Shown one piece after another: positions 43,401 to 47,363 of a stretch of 64,000 nt of DNA. Below the pieces are notes generated by a model, which saw only the letters and a program-made list of their open reading frames with translations, was not told the origin of the DNA and made no database searches. The first letter of the stretch is position 1. Each line of letters starts with the position of its first letter. Location: positions 18,639,907 through 18,703,906 of the forward strand of contig OX457033.1 in the NCBI GenBank assembly GCA_949752745.1, written 5' to 3'. The DNA is from Protula sp. h YS-2021. Lineage: Eukaryota; Annelida; Polychaeta; Sabellida; Serpulidae. The position numbers and the translations under genes are program-made.

Positions 43401-45881
43401 CAATGTTTTCTCAACAATGCTTTCATGTTGACTCAAAATAAACAAATATTTCCTGAAATGTTGACGTAAAAACTTTTATAGAAGTTGATTCAAAGCTGTT
43501 GACAGTTTGGAACTGGGCCGAAAGAGTGCAACCGTCCTTGTTTCACCTATGTACCACCTCTTTTCCCCATATGAGATATTTTGAAAAGCCCTTACCTAAA
43601 ACGAGTCACTGAACACGACACGTCATCGAGGGTTCCCATATAGTATGACGTCATTATCTGAATAAAACGATAACAAGATAACATACATCATAGCTAGTTT
43701 CAGATTTTTGCTTCAAAAAATATTTATTCAAAAAGACGTATGCGACCTTTTTAAAGTATTTCAATCTGATCATGTAAAATGGAGAAATTAAAAAATTATA
43801 AATTTAACAAAACCAAGGGATTTTTTCCAAGAATACCTACCTCGTTACAGAACTTGGTTTGGTATTGTTTGAACTGCGTGGATTTGGAATTGGAAAGGGC
43901 TGAGCGGTATGGCCATGCTGTGTCGTCATCAATTGTGACGTCACCAGTGACGGTGTATGTTAAAGTATCTTTGCCGTCCTTGTCTGAAGATATGATTAAA
44001 TAAATATAAAGAAAAAAGATCGAGACAGAACTACAATACTGGATGATTTAAAATGGGTGTGCAAAATATTTTTTCATTAGTAGGGGAAAGTCCTGGTTCT
44101 AGTCAATATAGGAAGAATCACTGACGCCAGGTTTGCCGTAGCGAGTGTATCGTATGGCGGTATATTTGTACAAAAAAAAATCAAAATGTACATGTCGTAT
44201 ATTTAATTTTGTCTCGCGTTCATTTGAATGGCCTCGCGGCAATATTCTCAGCCGCACAACATTTACATTCCATATGTTATTTGACTATTTATTTCGCGCT
44301 CTTTAATTTCGCCATAATTTTATCCCGCACCGTACTTCAAGATCTTGTGTTTTAAAGAACGTTTGTCTGACCATGCGTTTTATCACGTAATTTAATTTCT
44401 TAATTTTGGAACGCAAAAAGTTAATTATAGGGCGCGATAAATTGCATTCACTCTATCATTTATTTTTTTAATAATAAAAACCACGTGCAGAAATTAATGG
44501 TGACTTGGATAACATAAAAAGTGGTTCGCGAAACAATTAAATATTTTCTCATCTATTAATTGTACATAAATACCATTGGGATCAAAATAAATGTTGGAGC
44601 GCGAACGGCATGAAACTTTTGTAGAAATATACCGCCATAGTATCGTCACACCGGAGAAATAGGCTTAACCATCAGAGTTAAGCGGGGCGTTTTGCCCTTA
44701 CTCGATCTTGTATATTACCCAGTGCCATCACTTGCCATTTTCTACGTTTATTTTATTTTATTTTATTTATTTATTTATTTATTTTTCTTAAACCAAGGCA
44801 GAAAAATCCGCGACCTTTCGCTTGTATGGAGTATCGTTTTCACGTTTTATTGCCAAAATAAAAAATCCTTATTTATTTAACTCTTATAGTTTCACCAAAC
44901 AGCTATGCCACCAAACAACTCCCATGGCGCCACCTACGGCAGTATATTTGTCCAAAAATCAAAACCTACATGGTATAAGTTTTATTTTTTTTCTCGCCAT
45001 CATTATAATAGCCTGACAATTTCTAATGCCGCGCAACCTACATTTTTTACACATGTTAGCTACAATTTAATCGCGCTCTTTTACTTCACGGTGTTTTTTT
45101 CGAGAAATATAATTTCACATAAAATCTGCCTTTAAAGGCCGTCTGTGAACATGCGCTTTGTCACGAGTTTGATTGTTGGATATCTCATCTTTACGAATAG
45201 ATTTCTTAATTTTGGAAGGCGAAAAAAAAATTAATTACGAGGTACATGGAATTAATACTGTCAATTTAAACTCTGTGATTTATTTTTAGAATAATTAAAA
45301 CCACGTGCAGAAAGTAGTATTGATTGGATGATAGTATAATAAATTACAGAATTTGCATTGACATGCATTAATTTTACCCCCCCCCCCCCCCCGGAGTTAA
45401 TTTTTTCACCTTCCAAAGTGTGTAAAACCCTTCCAAAGTGTGTAAAACACACATGTTGCGAGACAATAGAAATTGTCGTGAGGTCATTTTAATGCTCGCC
45501 AGAAAAAAATTACCGCAGGTAGGTTTTGATTTTTTTTTGGACAAATATACTGGCATAAAACAACGGCGAGGTCCCATGAAAAGCTCTGCACCCTCCACAA
45601 AATAGTTCCGTATATGGCGACCCGCCTCCTCCACCTCCCCATCTACCACAACTTGTAAAACAGCTGGCCCCGCTCCCCTAAATAGACCCCACACACGCCC
45701 ATTCCAAGATCTCCAGGACTCACGCCACCTCACACCTTTGTCGTCGCCATCGTCCCGGAAGACGAAGTACAAGACGAGGACTGCGGCGGCGGCGGCGGCG
45801 AGAAGGAGCACCACGGTGACAACAATGCAGCACTTTCGGTTCTTCCCGCGTCGCTTCGCGCAACTGCTCCTTTCCACGTCT
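7326..45881 (-). CDS. Type II transmembrane mosaic serine protease (enteropeptidase/TMPRSS-like), 36 exons found
   Basis: Single minus-strand gene assembled from exons that each match a known extracellular module. Splice phases agree at every junction except around the second SEA domain. Order from the N side: transmembrane exon, SEA1, SEA2, EGF, four calcium-binding EGFs, EGF plus LDLa, four LDLa, linker, three CUB, Ser/Thr linker, four LDLa, SRCR, S1 protease domain. About 4.86 kb of coding sequence was found, roughly 1,600 residues. Family knowledge: such proteases sit in the plasma membrane with the catalytic domain outside, and are activated by cleavage before an I/V-V-x-G motif. Enteropeptidase has the related order TM-SEA-LDLa-CUB-MAM-CUB-LDLa-SRCR-protease; here there is no MAM, and EGF and LDLa modules are expanded. 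The exon with the start Met lies upstream of 45881 and was not identified. Two transposons sit in the intron 29970-43595. It could be regarded as a novel TTSP rather than a true enteropeptidase ortholog. Confidence 0.88.
7653..7834 (-). CDS. Exon 35: protease domain with S1 Asp
   Basis: Encodes the C-terminal barrel up to [15 protein letters not shown]. The Asp of DACF sits six residues before the catalytic Ser, as Asp189 in trypsin. 182 bp, phases 1-0; donor GTAAGT. Confidence 0.9.
8008..8285 (-). CDS. Exon 34: protease domain with catalytic Asp
   Basis: Encodes [13 protein letters not shown], then ANDIALIKL with catalytic Asp102, PVCLP and CYVTGWG. An extra stretch rich in Ala ([13 protein letters not shown]) sits before the Asp motif. 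278 bp, phases 2-1. Confidence 0.92.
8613..8695 (-). CDS. Exon 33: protease domain with catalytic His
   Basis: Encodes [20 protein letters not shown] and C; His in LTAAHC is catalytic His57 (chymotrypsin numbering). 83 bp, phases 0-2; donor GTGCGT. Confidence 0.9.
9500..9902 (-). repeat. Tandem ~76-bp copies of the exon 32 end and its splice donor
   Basis: Five decaying copies of the segment coding for [19 protein letters not shown] and its donor lie directly downstream in the intron (starts near 9811, 9735, 9663, 9584, 9500 on the plus strand). Copies at 9811-9890 and 9735-9810 keep a good donor (GTAAGT on the minus strand). Unit lengths of 72-80 bp are not multiples of three, so use of a later donor would shift the frame. 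Confidence 0.8.
9903..10087 (-). CDS. Exon 32: SRCR end, activation site and start of protease domain
   Basis: Encodes the last SRCR Cys block, then IVCGRP (the Cys that usually links to the protease domain), then the activation site [16 protein letters not shown]. Cleavage after Lys would free the new N-terminus VVNG, as in chymotrypsin-like enzymes. Phases 1-0; donor GAT/GTAAGT. The end of this exon and its donor are repeated several times in the next intron. Confidence 0.88.
10395..10513 (-). CDS. Exon 31: SRCR domain, middle
   Basis: Joining exon 30 gives the SRCR signature C-RQLGY at the splice. Continues [13 protein letters not shown]. Acceptor TTTCAG, donor CAAG/GTAGTT, phases 2-1. 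Confidence 0.82.
11014..11248 (-). CDS. Exon 30: LDLa repeat 9 and start of SRCR domain
   Basis: LDLa repeat [17 protein letters not shown] with [10 protein letters not shown], followed in the same exon by the start of an SRCR domain ([20 protein letters not shown]). Ends in phase 2 at TGCAG/GTATCA. Confidence 0.87.
12660..12770 (-). CDS. Exon 29: LDLa repeat 8
   Basis: Encodes [18 protein letters not shown] and [13 protein letters not shown] is replaced by QDE, so calcium binding may be weaker. 111 bp, phases 1-1. Confidence 0.87.
12998..13111 (-). CDS. Exon 28: LDLa repeat 7
   Basis: Encodes [18 protein letters not shown] and [10 protein letters not shown]. 114 bp, phases 1-1. Confidence 0.88.
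13621..13731 (-). CDS. Exon 27: LDLa repeat 6
   Basis: Encodes [17 protein letters not shown] and [10 protein letters not shown]. 111 bp, phases 1-1. Confidence 0.88.
13872..14012. repeat. Short hairpin repeat in an intron
   Basis: GTTTCCGAAAAGAAG near 13877 pairs with CTTCTTTTCGGAAAC near 14005. Between them are further inverted copies of AGAAGCCC/GGGCTTCT. Likely a tiny inverted-repeat element. Confidence 0.6.
14037..14108 (-). CDS. Exon 26: Ser/Thr-rich linker
   Basis: Encodes [20 protein letters not shown] plus four residues. 72 bp, phases 1-1. A likely O-glycosylated spacer between CUB3 and the second LDLa block. Confidence 0.65.
14287..14443 (-). CDS. Exon 25: CUB domain 3, second part
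   Basis: Encodes [13 protein letters not shown] and [20 protein letters not shown]. 157 bp, phases 0-1. Confidence 0.86.
14962..15146 (-). CDS. Exon 24: CUB domain 3, first part
   Basis: Encodes [20 protein letters not shown] and [17 protein letters not shown], ending CCDYIE. 185 bp, phases 1-0; donor GTAATG. Confidence 0.88.
15695..15772 (-). CDS. Exon 23: CUB domain 2, end
   Basis: Encodes [20 protein letters not shown] and TYSQYDG. 78 bp, phases 1-1. Confidence 0.82.
15951..16053 (-). CDS. Exon 22: CUB domain 2, middle
   Basis: Encodes [20 protein letters not shown] and a following stretch with one Cys. 103 bp, phases 0-1. CUB2 is split into three exons, unlike CUB1 and CUB3. Confidence 0.82.
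16441..16622 (-). CDS. Exon 21: CUB domain 2, first part
   Basis: Encodes [20 protein letters not shown] and CGDSVA. 182 bp, phases 1-0. Confidence 0.88.
17369..17531 (-). CDS. Exon 20: CUB domain 1, second part
   Basis: Encodes [15 protein letters not shown] and [17 protein letters not shown], closing with FRASYTAF as CUB domains do. 163 bp, phases 0-1. Confidence 0.87.
17743..17779. repeat. Perfect short palindrome
   Basis: ATTATCTGTTTGCAA, a TTTTAA centre, and TTGCAAACAGATAAT form a perfect 15-bp stem in an intron of the protease gene. Confidence 0.75.
18834..19033 (-). CDS. Exon 19: CUB domain 1, first part
   Basis: Encodes [20 protein letters not shown] (the CUB SPxYPxxY signature), then ELDFISF and CVDFVA. 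200 bp, phases 1-0; donor GCA/GTAAGT. Confidence 0.88.
19592..19639 (-). CDS. Exon 18: 16-residue linker
   Basis: Encodes [16 protein letters not shown] between the LDLa block and the first CUB domain. 48 bp, phases 1-1, acceptor TCAAAAG and donor CAG/GTAATA. Its sequence recalls an SEA strand, but no other SEA part is near. Confidence 0.55.
20399..20539 (-). CDS. Exon 17: LDLa repeat 5
   Basis: Encodes [18 protein letters not shown] with a longer first loop than the others, then [13 protein letters not shown]. 141 bp, phases 1-1. Confidence 0.83.
20795..21165 (+). repeat. Two tandem copies of a ~180-bp intronic repeat
   Basis: A unit containing AAAAGAAAATTGAAATCGGT, a TATGGCGCGTACAAA-like stretch and ATAATGAGGTCA occurs twice head-to-tail. 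Its wording (AAATCGGT near a GCG triplet) resembles the tandem units of elements A and B, but the match is too short to call homology. Confidence 0.7.
21480..21593 (-). CDS. Exon 16: LDLa repeat 4
   Basis: Encodes [17 protein letters not shown] and [10 protein letters not shown]. 114 bp, phases 1-1; donor GTTAGT as in exon 14. Confidence 0.85.
22176..22304 (-). CDS. Exon 15: LDLa repeat 3
   Basis: Encodes [21 protein letters not shown] and LGATDEVAC. The usual SDE is TDE. 129 bp, phases 1-1. Confidence 0.85.
22662..22778 (-). CDS. Exon 14: LDLa repeat 2
   Basis: Encodes [17 protein letters not shown] and CIDGSDE. 117 bp, phases 1-1, with a weaker donor GTTAGT. Confidence 0.85.
23168..23356 (-). 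CDS. Exon 13: EGF-like domain 6 fused to LDLa repeat 1
   Basis: Starts [17 protein letters not shown], then runs within the same exon into an LDLa repeat ending [10 protein letters not shown]. The acidic SDE triplet binds calcium in LDLa repeats. 189 bp, phases 1-1. Confidence 0.87.
23538..23654 (-). CDS. Exon 12: calcium-binding EGF domain 5
   Basis: Begins [16 protein letters not shown], ends QEGC; most similar to exon 10. 117 bp, phases 1-1. Confidence 0.88.
23894..24016 (-). CDS. Exon 11: calcium-binding EGF domain 4
   Basis: Begins [16 protein letters not shown] and ends DGISC. Very similar to exon 9 (same length, shared GFLLN and DGISCTG), so exons 9-10 and 11-12 look like a duplicated pair. 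Confidence 0.88.
24279..24395 (-). CDS. Exon 10: calcium-binding EGF domain 3
   Basis: Begins [16 protein letters not shown], with GSFNCHC and a final EEGC. 117 bp, phases 1-1; donor GTGAGT. Confidence 0.88.
24685..24807 (-). CDS. Exon 9: calcium-binding EGF domain 2
   Basis: Begins [12 protein letters not shown] and ends DGISC, with the calcium-binding DxDEC start and the aromatic/glycine pattern GSFTC. 123 bp, phases 1-1. Confidence 0.88.
25110..25215 (-). pseudogene. Possible decayed EGF exon
   Basis: Read on the minus strand this gives [16 protein letters not shown] and FEPRCP followed by a stop, recalling the second half of an EGF domain (CxNxPGSFxCxC). It lies between EGF exons 8 and 9 in the row of EGF exons. 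The stop and lack of a first half suggest a dead module. Weak evidence. Confidence 0.3.
25496..25615 (-). CDS. Exon 8: EGF-like domain 1
   Basis: Encodes [11 protein letters not shown] through [16 protein letters not shown] with six Cys spaced as in EGF domains. It lacks the DxDE calcium-binding start seen in the following exons. 120 bp, phases 1-1. Confidence 0.8.
26644..26713 (-). CDS. Exon 7 (tentative): SEA domain 2, C-terminal half
   Basis: Encodes [18 protein letters not shown], which resembles the GSxxVxF strand of SEA domains. The donor GGAG/GTACTA is phase 1 and fits the following EGF exon. The acceptor is uncertain because exon 6 has no clean donor. This is the weakest exon of the model. 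Confidence 0.45.
28594..28778 (-). CDS. Exon 6: SEA domain 2, first part
   Basis: Encodes [30 protein letters not shown] and on to ELIDYQC, a clear SEA N-terminal half. Acceptor TTTTCAAG is phase 1 and joins exon 5. The frame reaches a TGA at 28593-28591 without an obvious GT donor in phase, so the 3' edge given here is the open-frame limit, not a proven splice site. Confidence 0.65.
29024..29105 (-). CDS. Exon 5: link between the SEA domains
   Basis: Encodes [16 protein letters not shown] and onward to FISIQ. Acceptor TTTCAG, donor CAGG/GTAAGC; phases 0 to 1, continuous with exons 4 and 6. Confidence 0.7.
29864..29969 (-). CDS. Exon 4: SEA domain 1, C-terminal half
   Basis: Encodes [15 protein letters not shown], the SEA beta-strand block that normally reads GSVVVxF. 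The usual Gly before Ser is replaced by Asp, so the self-cleavage seen in some SEA domains may not occur. Phase 2 acceptor (ACACAG) fits exon 3; donor GTTCAG/GTAGAT. Confidence 0.75.
30842..32110. repeat. Left arm of element A: eight tandem ~160-bp units
   Basis: Each unit has CATGCCGCCATTTTAAC, GATAACTTCCGTTATAG, GACCGATTT and TTTCACTGTTTGATTC. Unit spacing measured at the CCATTTT motif is 158-170 bp. Units differ from each other by scattered substitutions. Confidence 0.9.
32481..32848. repeat. Near-perfect 368-bp palindrome upstream of the element A gene
   Basis: Arms 32481-32658 and 32671-32848 (178 bp each) match with only a few mismatches around a 12-base asymmetric loop (CATCACGTCATC). 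The outer part is AACATGTT-type repeats; the inner part has three perfect TGACGTCA sites at 32642, 32653 and 32680. It should extrude readily as a cruciform. Confidence 0.9.
32871..32878 (+). promoter_or_regulatory. TATA box of the element A gene
   Basis: TATATAAG lies 54 bp before the ATG at 32932. The same TATA-to-ATG block, including GAACCGAAAGGATGTAT, is kept in element B at 37861-37925 and, inverted, at 39961-39895. Confidence 0.75.
32932..33660 (+). CDS. Zinc-finger/acidic protein of element A (242 aa)
   Basis: Intact single-exon open frame from an ATG with its own TATA box and poly(A) signal. Residues 1-25 form a C2H2 finger (C4, C7, H20, H25) and 68-88 form a second one (C68, C71, H84, then H87 or C88). 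Residues 90-112 are an acidic Ser/Glu/Asp tract, 113-217 a helical-looking charged block, and 218-242 a very acidic tail ([13 protein letters not shown]). The acidic tracts look like casein kinase 2 targets or activation domains. Family not identified. The helical block is about 80% identical to the broken copy in element B, which suggests past selection on the protein. Probable role, by inference: DNA binding at the element's own repeats. Confidence 0.8.
   Translation: MYKCNICLKSYNWPQSLKRHLKNAHTSEEEELEIHMENPVKPPIAETLDESSMESQSVNMTEKNAHACTECGALYNSQVALYRHMEHCGEGDDDSSSESEPETDSESESETDSVWYDMVQEVYDEYDIKFQEKVSEYEEQGLEDARDIVSDDFRPIYKRRLKQLFMRLFKYAQRLEQNEHYQTILEDFNYFVDEKHYEYSKALKAAIRRNDAFFEELLDEEEEDESSDEESDMDDSEADEEK
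33764..33769 (+). terminator. Poly(A) signal of the element A gene
   Basis: AATAAA 104 bp after the stop codon. The flank is repeated, inverted, in the left arm (32360-32482), so the left arm carries a copy of the gene's 3' end. Confidence 0.6.
34065..35000. repeat. Right arm of element A: six tandem ~160-bp units, inverted
   Basis: Same unit as the left arm in reverse orientation, with AAAATGGCGGCATGT motifs near 34150, 34316, 34480, 34640, 34802 and 34965. Two fewer units than the left arm. Confidence 0.9.
35573..35578 (+). repeat. Target-site duplication of element B, left copy
   Basis: GCGTTG directly before AGTAGTAGG. The identical six bases follow the right terminus at 42660-42665. 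Confidence 0.85.
35600..36150. repeat. Left subterminal GTCGACTGTCAG and C-run repeats of element B
   Basis: Four to five copies of a unit with AGGGGTCGACTGTCAG, then ~90-bp units each with a run of about 9-12 C and AAAATTTTGTGATTTCAGCA. The inverted counterpart with G runs is at 42205-42620. Confidence 0.85.
36150..36680. repeat. Left ~150-bp tandem units of element B
   Basis: Four related units with AACTTTTGTTATACTTGACCG and GAAAATTTCACCATTTGATTC. They are clearly related to the ~160-bp units of element A but lack its GCCGCC motif. Confidence 0.88.
37605..37860. repeat. AACATGTT array upstream of the element B zinc-finger promoter
   Basis: About 19 copies of the palindromic 8-mer AACATGTT in groups of two or three (9-bp period), separated by GTTGTTC. 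The array ends directly at the TATA box at 37861. The inverted copy lies at 39962-40192 and continues across the gap. The Asn/Met/Leu or Cys/Ser/Thr-rich open frames through it are artefacts of the 9-bp period. Confidence 0.9.
37861..37868 (+). promoter_or_regulatory. TATA box, left arm of element B
   Basis: TATATAAA 54 bp before the ATG at 37922, at the same spacing as in element A. Confidence 0.7.
37922..38629 (+). pseudogene. Broken zinc-finger/acidic gene of element B
   Basis: Homologous to the intact gene 32932-33660. The first finger is cut by an in-frame TAA at 37952-37954. Most of the segment leading into and starting the second finger is deleted, and another stop follows at about 38104. 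After it, an open frame remains from an ATG at 38123 to the TAG at 38627, covering the acidic tract, helical block and acidic tail (about 168 residues). That remnant could still be made as a protein without fingers. The damage is described only; the function of the remnant is unknown. Confidence 0.8.
38845..38850 (+). terminator. Poly(A) signal, plus-strand gene of element B
   Basis: AATAAA about 215 bp after the stop of the zinc-finger/acidic remnant, facing the opposing signal 25 bp away. Confidence 0.55.
38875..38880 (-). terminator. Poly(A) signal, PC4-like gene
   Basis: AATAAA on the minus strand, about 290 bp past the PC4-like stop codon. The two convergent transcripts would end within a few tens of bases of each other. 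Confidence 0.55.
39168..39740 (-). CDS. PC4/SUB1-like single-strand-DNA-binding protein of element B (190 aa)
   Basis: Intact open frame. I start it at the ATG at 39740; two further in-frame codons upstream lack an ATG. Residues 1-55 have short repeats of the type MPxxKSxxMP. Basic clusters at 59-68 ([10 protein letters not shown]) and 78-84 look like nuclear signals. Residues 117-168 resemble the PC4 (SUB1) core: [39 protein letters not shown] and [11 protein letters not shown], where human PC4 has VDIREYW...PGRKGISLNxxxWxxL. A CxxC (YKCNDC) follows near the C-terminus. PC4 proteins bind single-stranded and melted DNA and help transcription and repair. In a palindromic element this could serve replication or transposition intermediates (inference). 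A TATAAAAG lies 55 bp upstream. Confidence 0.75.
   Translation of the reverse strand: MSGVSEQQLPSMTMPVEKSETMPAENIVVKPETIPTAKSNAMPMVKSKAKSCQQHQRQKRPHLRKRKRDELPAMTPPCKKRKIKTEPKMKREPECKAATTMKKMGVDDLPVMIPVNGEIYIKLGKYQQKVMVNIREYITDHTSGRLHPTKKGILLSLNDWHMLKKQMTSVDLMLQQMDLYKCNDCQKIVE
39795..39802 (-). promoter_or_regulatory. TATA box of the PC4-like gene
   Basis: TATAAAAG on the minus strand, 55 bp before the ATG, the same spacing as in the zinc-finger genes. It lies inside the unique core, not in the repeated arm. Confidence 0.65.
39854..39899 (-). pseudogene. Right-arm fragment of the zinc-finger gene start
   Basis: The right arm carries the TATA box (39961-39953), the ATG and the first 15 codons of the same gene in inverted orientation. 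Where the left copy has the stop codon TAA, this copy keeps TAC for Tyr. Homology ends at 39854 and the frame then closes after a few unrelated codons. This fragment marks the inner limit of the arm. Confidence 0.7.
40152..40522. repeat. 371-bp segment duplicated across the gap, copy 1
   Basis: Identical by eye to 40723-41093. The left arm has the corresponding sequence only once, so one copy is probably an assembly error. Confidence 0.8.
40523..40722. other. Assembly gap, 200 N
   Basis: Exactly 200 undetermined bases inside the right arm of element B. The round number points to a scaffold placeholder. Confidence 0.99.
40723..41093. repeat. 371-bp segment duplicated across the gap, copy 2
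   Basis: Repeats 40152-40522 in the same orientation and continues smoothly into the rest of the right arm at 41094. Confidence 0.8.
41690..42200. repeat. Right ~150-bp tandem units of element B
   Basis: Inverted counterpart of 36150-36680, with about the same number of units. Confidence 0.88.
42205..42620. repeat. Right subterminal G-run and GTCGACCCC repeats of element B
   Basis: Inverted counterpart of 35600-36150. Four runs of 9-13 G are spaced by about 80 bp. Confidence 0.85.
42660..42665 (+). repeat. Target-site duplication of element B, right copy
   Basis: GCGTTG directly after CCTACTACT, identical to 35573-35578. Confidence 0.85.
43596..43657 (-). CDS. Exon 3: SEA domain 1, middle
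   Basis: Small 62-bp exon encoding [20 protein letters not shown], matching the SEA pattern C-x-V-x-x-F. Flanked by TTATTCAG and GTAAGG; phases 0 to 2. It directly precedes the 13.6-kb intron that carries mobile elements A and B. Confidence 0.75.
43841..43983 (-). CDS. Exon 2: SEA domain 1, first part
   Basis: Encodes an SEA-type start ([10 protein letters not shown]) and the typical middle ([14 protein letters not shown]). Acceptor ATCTTCAG, donor GAG/GTAGGT, phases 1 to 0. Confidence 0.8.
44153..44639. mobile_element. MITE, copy 1 (487 bp) with 6-bp duplication
   Basis: Starts TATGGCGGTATATTTGTA and ends AAATATACCGCCATA as an inverted repeat. GTATCG flanks it on both sides (44147-44152 and 44640-44645). 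No coding capacity. It lies in the intron between the TM exon and the first SEA exon. Confidence 0.75.
44935..45556. mobile_element. MITE, copy 2 (about 620 bp), diverged
   Basis: Starts TACGGCAGTATATTTGTCC and ends GGACAAATATACTGGCATA. The inside matches copy 1 in order (TTCTTAATTTTGGAA, ACCACGTGCAGAAA). A C14 run lies at about 45377. No clear target duplication. Confidence 0.7.
45736..45881 (-). CDS. Exon 1 found: cytoplasmic basic stretch and transmembrane helix
   Basis: Encodes a basic stretch (AKRRGKNRK), then CC and a hydrophobic run of about 24 residues ([20 protein letters not shown]), then an acidic stalk. Basic residues before the helix fit a type II (N-in) orientation. The acceptor TTAACAG and donor AAAG/GTGTGA give phases 2 and 1, and phase 1 matches the next exon. 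No in-frame ATG exists upstream before a stop, so the start lies in another exon. Assignment to the protease rests on order and phase. Confidence 0.65.
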
Positions 45882-46139
45882 CTGTTAACACACAGCAGGA
45901 TAGTCGGAGCTCTCACCCTCTGCACCCCCCCCCCGTCGAATCACAGCGGGGGGAGGAGGGGGATTGTAATAGCGCAAAATGTATTGTTGGCCATGCTTTG
46001 CCCTACCCTCGCATTACGCTTTTAAGAATGAAAGTAGCCCGCAACACGTTTTAGTGGTTATGGGCCTTGCTTAGTCTGCAAATAAAAAAAAATCTTCTAT
46101 GTGAGAAAAACGGACACTTAAACCAAATATAATATAGTC

Positions 46140-46560
46140 CATTACGGTATGATTAACCGTACAGTCAACTGTACAGCCAACCGTTGGCTGTACGATTGAG
46201 TGTATGGTTGACTGTACCGTTAACTGTACTGTTGGCCGGGGTTGACTGTACAGCCAGCCTTAAGTCCACCCTACAGTCAATAGTATAGCCAACCGAACAG
46301 CCAACGGTACAGTCAAAAGCACAGCCAAATGCACAGCCAAGGGTACAGTCAAACGTACAGTCAAGTGTACTGCCAACCTTGCAGTCAATGGTACAATCAA
46401 CGGCACAGTCAACGGTACATTAACCATACAGTCAACCGTACAGTCGCCCGTACAGTCGCCCGTACAGTCAACCGTACAGCAAAGCTTACAGTCAACGGTA
46501 CAACCATCGGTAAAGTCAATCATACAGCCAACGGTACAGTCAGTCGCACCGTACCCGGAA
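46140..46560. repeat. 12-bp minisatellite (ACAGTCAACCGT type)
   Basis: About 30 degenerate units of TACAGTCAACCG/TACAGCCAACGG. The first 100 bp include some units in reverse orientation. Open frames through it are artefacts. Confidence 0.85.
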
Positions 46561-47315
46561 TGAGCTGATCTGGTGTAATCCTACACCTGCTGCGAGATGA
46601 ACCAGTTTGTTTCAAATAAATTAAATCAGTTACTAAACCTTGGGATTATACCGTACAGTTTTGTCAAGTTTTGTGCATGCGGCGCCAGAGAGGTCATCGA
46701 AAATAAACACCGTTCATGAGAAGTTCTTTCATCAATTTTGTTACACTTTACTCCGTCATTAAAATTTATAAACTTCTAATTCTTTTTCTTTTAAGCATAC
46801 AACGGCAGCAAAAAGCGCTTAAATTTATTGACTAGTTGATGTTTATTTAATTACAAACTTTGGTTGCATTAGATTACTCGCCACAAACCAGTCCTCTTCC
46901 CAACCACCCCGCACCCCCACCCCACCTTTTCCCTCTTACGCCAAAACATTATGTTTACTGCGGAATGCCCATTATTATTATTTTTTTTTTTTTTGGCTTG
47001 TCATTCGTGCCAAGAGTTTCGCTTTCAAGGAACACCTATGAAGGAACATCGGCAAGAAATATCGAGCGCCGTGCCCTATTCAGATGATTCAATCACGTGA
47101 CAGTGTCTCGTTGTTCTTTTCAGTGGAGACACGCCTTTTGCACAACGGCGCAATTAGTCACCCTGTCTTGATGATTATAGCGTGGACAGCATATAACAAA
47201 CCGCGGTATAAACCTTCATTTCATTTCTCGTTTCTCCAAAAAAAAATGTAAAGTGAAAAGATTCCTTCTAGAAACAGTAATACCAAAACAATCTGTCATG
47301 CTGCCATAACAGCAA

Positions 47316-47316
47316 T

Positions 47317-47361
<45 letters not shown>
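47316..47361. repeat. (TAA)n microsatellite
   Basis: About 15 uninterrupted ATA/TAA triplets. Confidence 0.95.

Positions 47362-47363
<2 letters not shown>

Larger units (their letters stand above)
29970..43595 (-). other. 13.6-kb intron of the protease gene holding elements A and B
   Basis: This intron interrupts SEA domain 1 between exons 3 and 4 with matching phase 2. Outside the two elements, 29970-30656 and 42666-43595 contain no recognisable genes. The 579 bp between the elements (35001-35578) is also without features. Confidence 0.75.

Noticed and set aside
45374..45735. Continuation of the TM frame into a 183-codon open frame
   Set aside because: The downstream part runs through intron and MITE sequence; the donor at 45735 matches the phase of the SEA exon.
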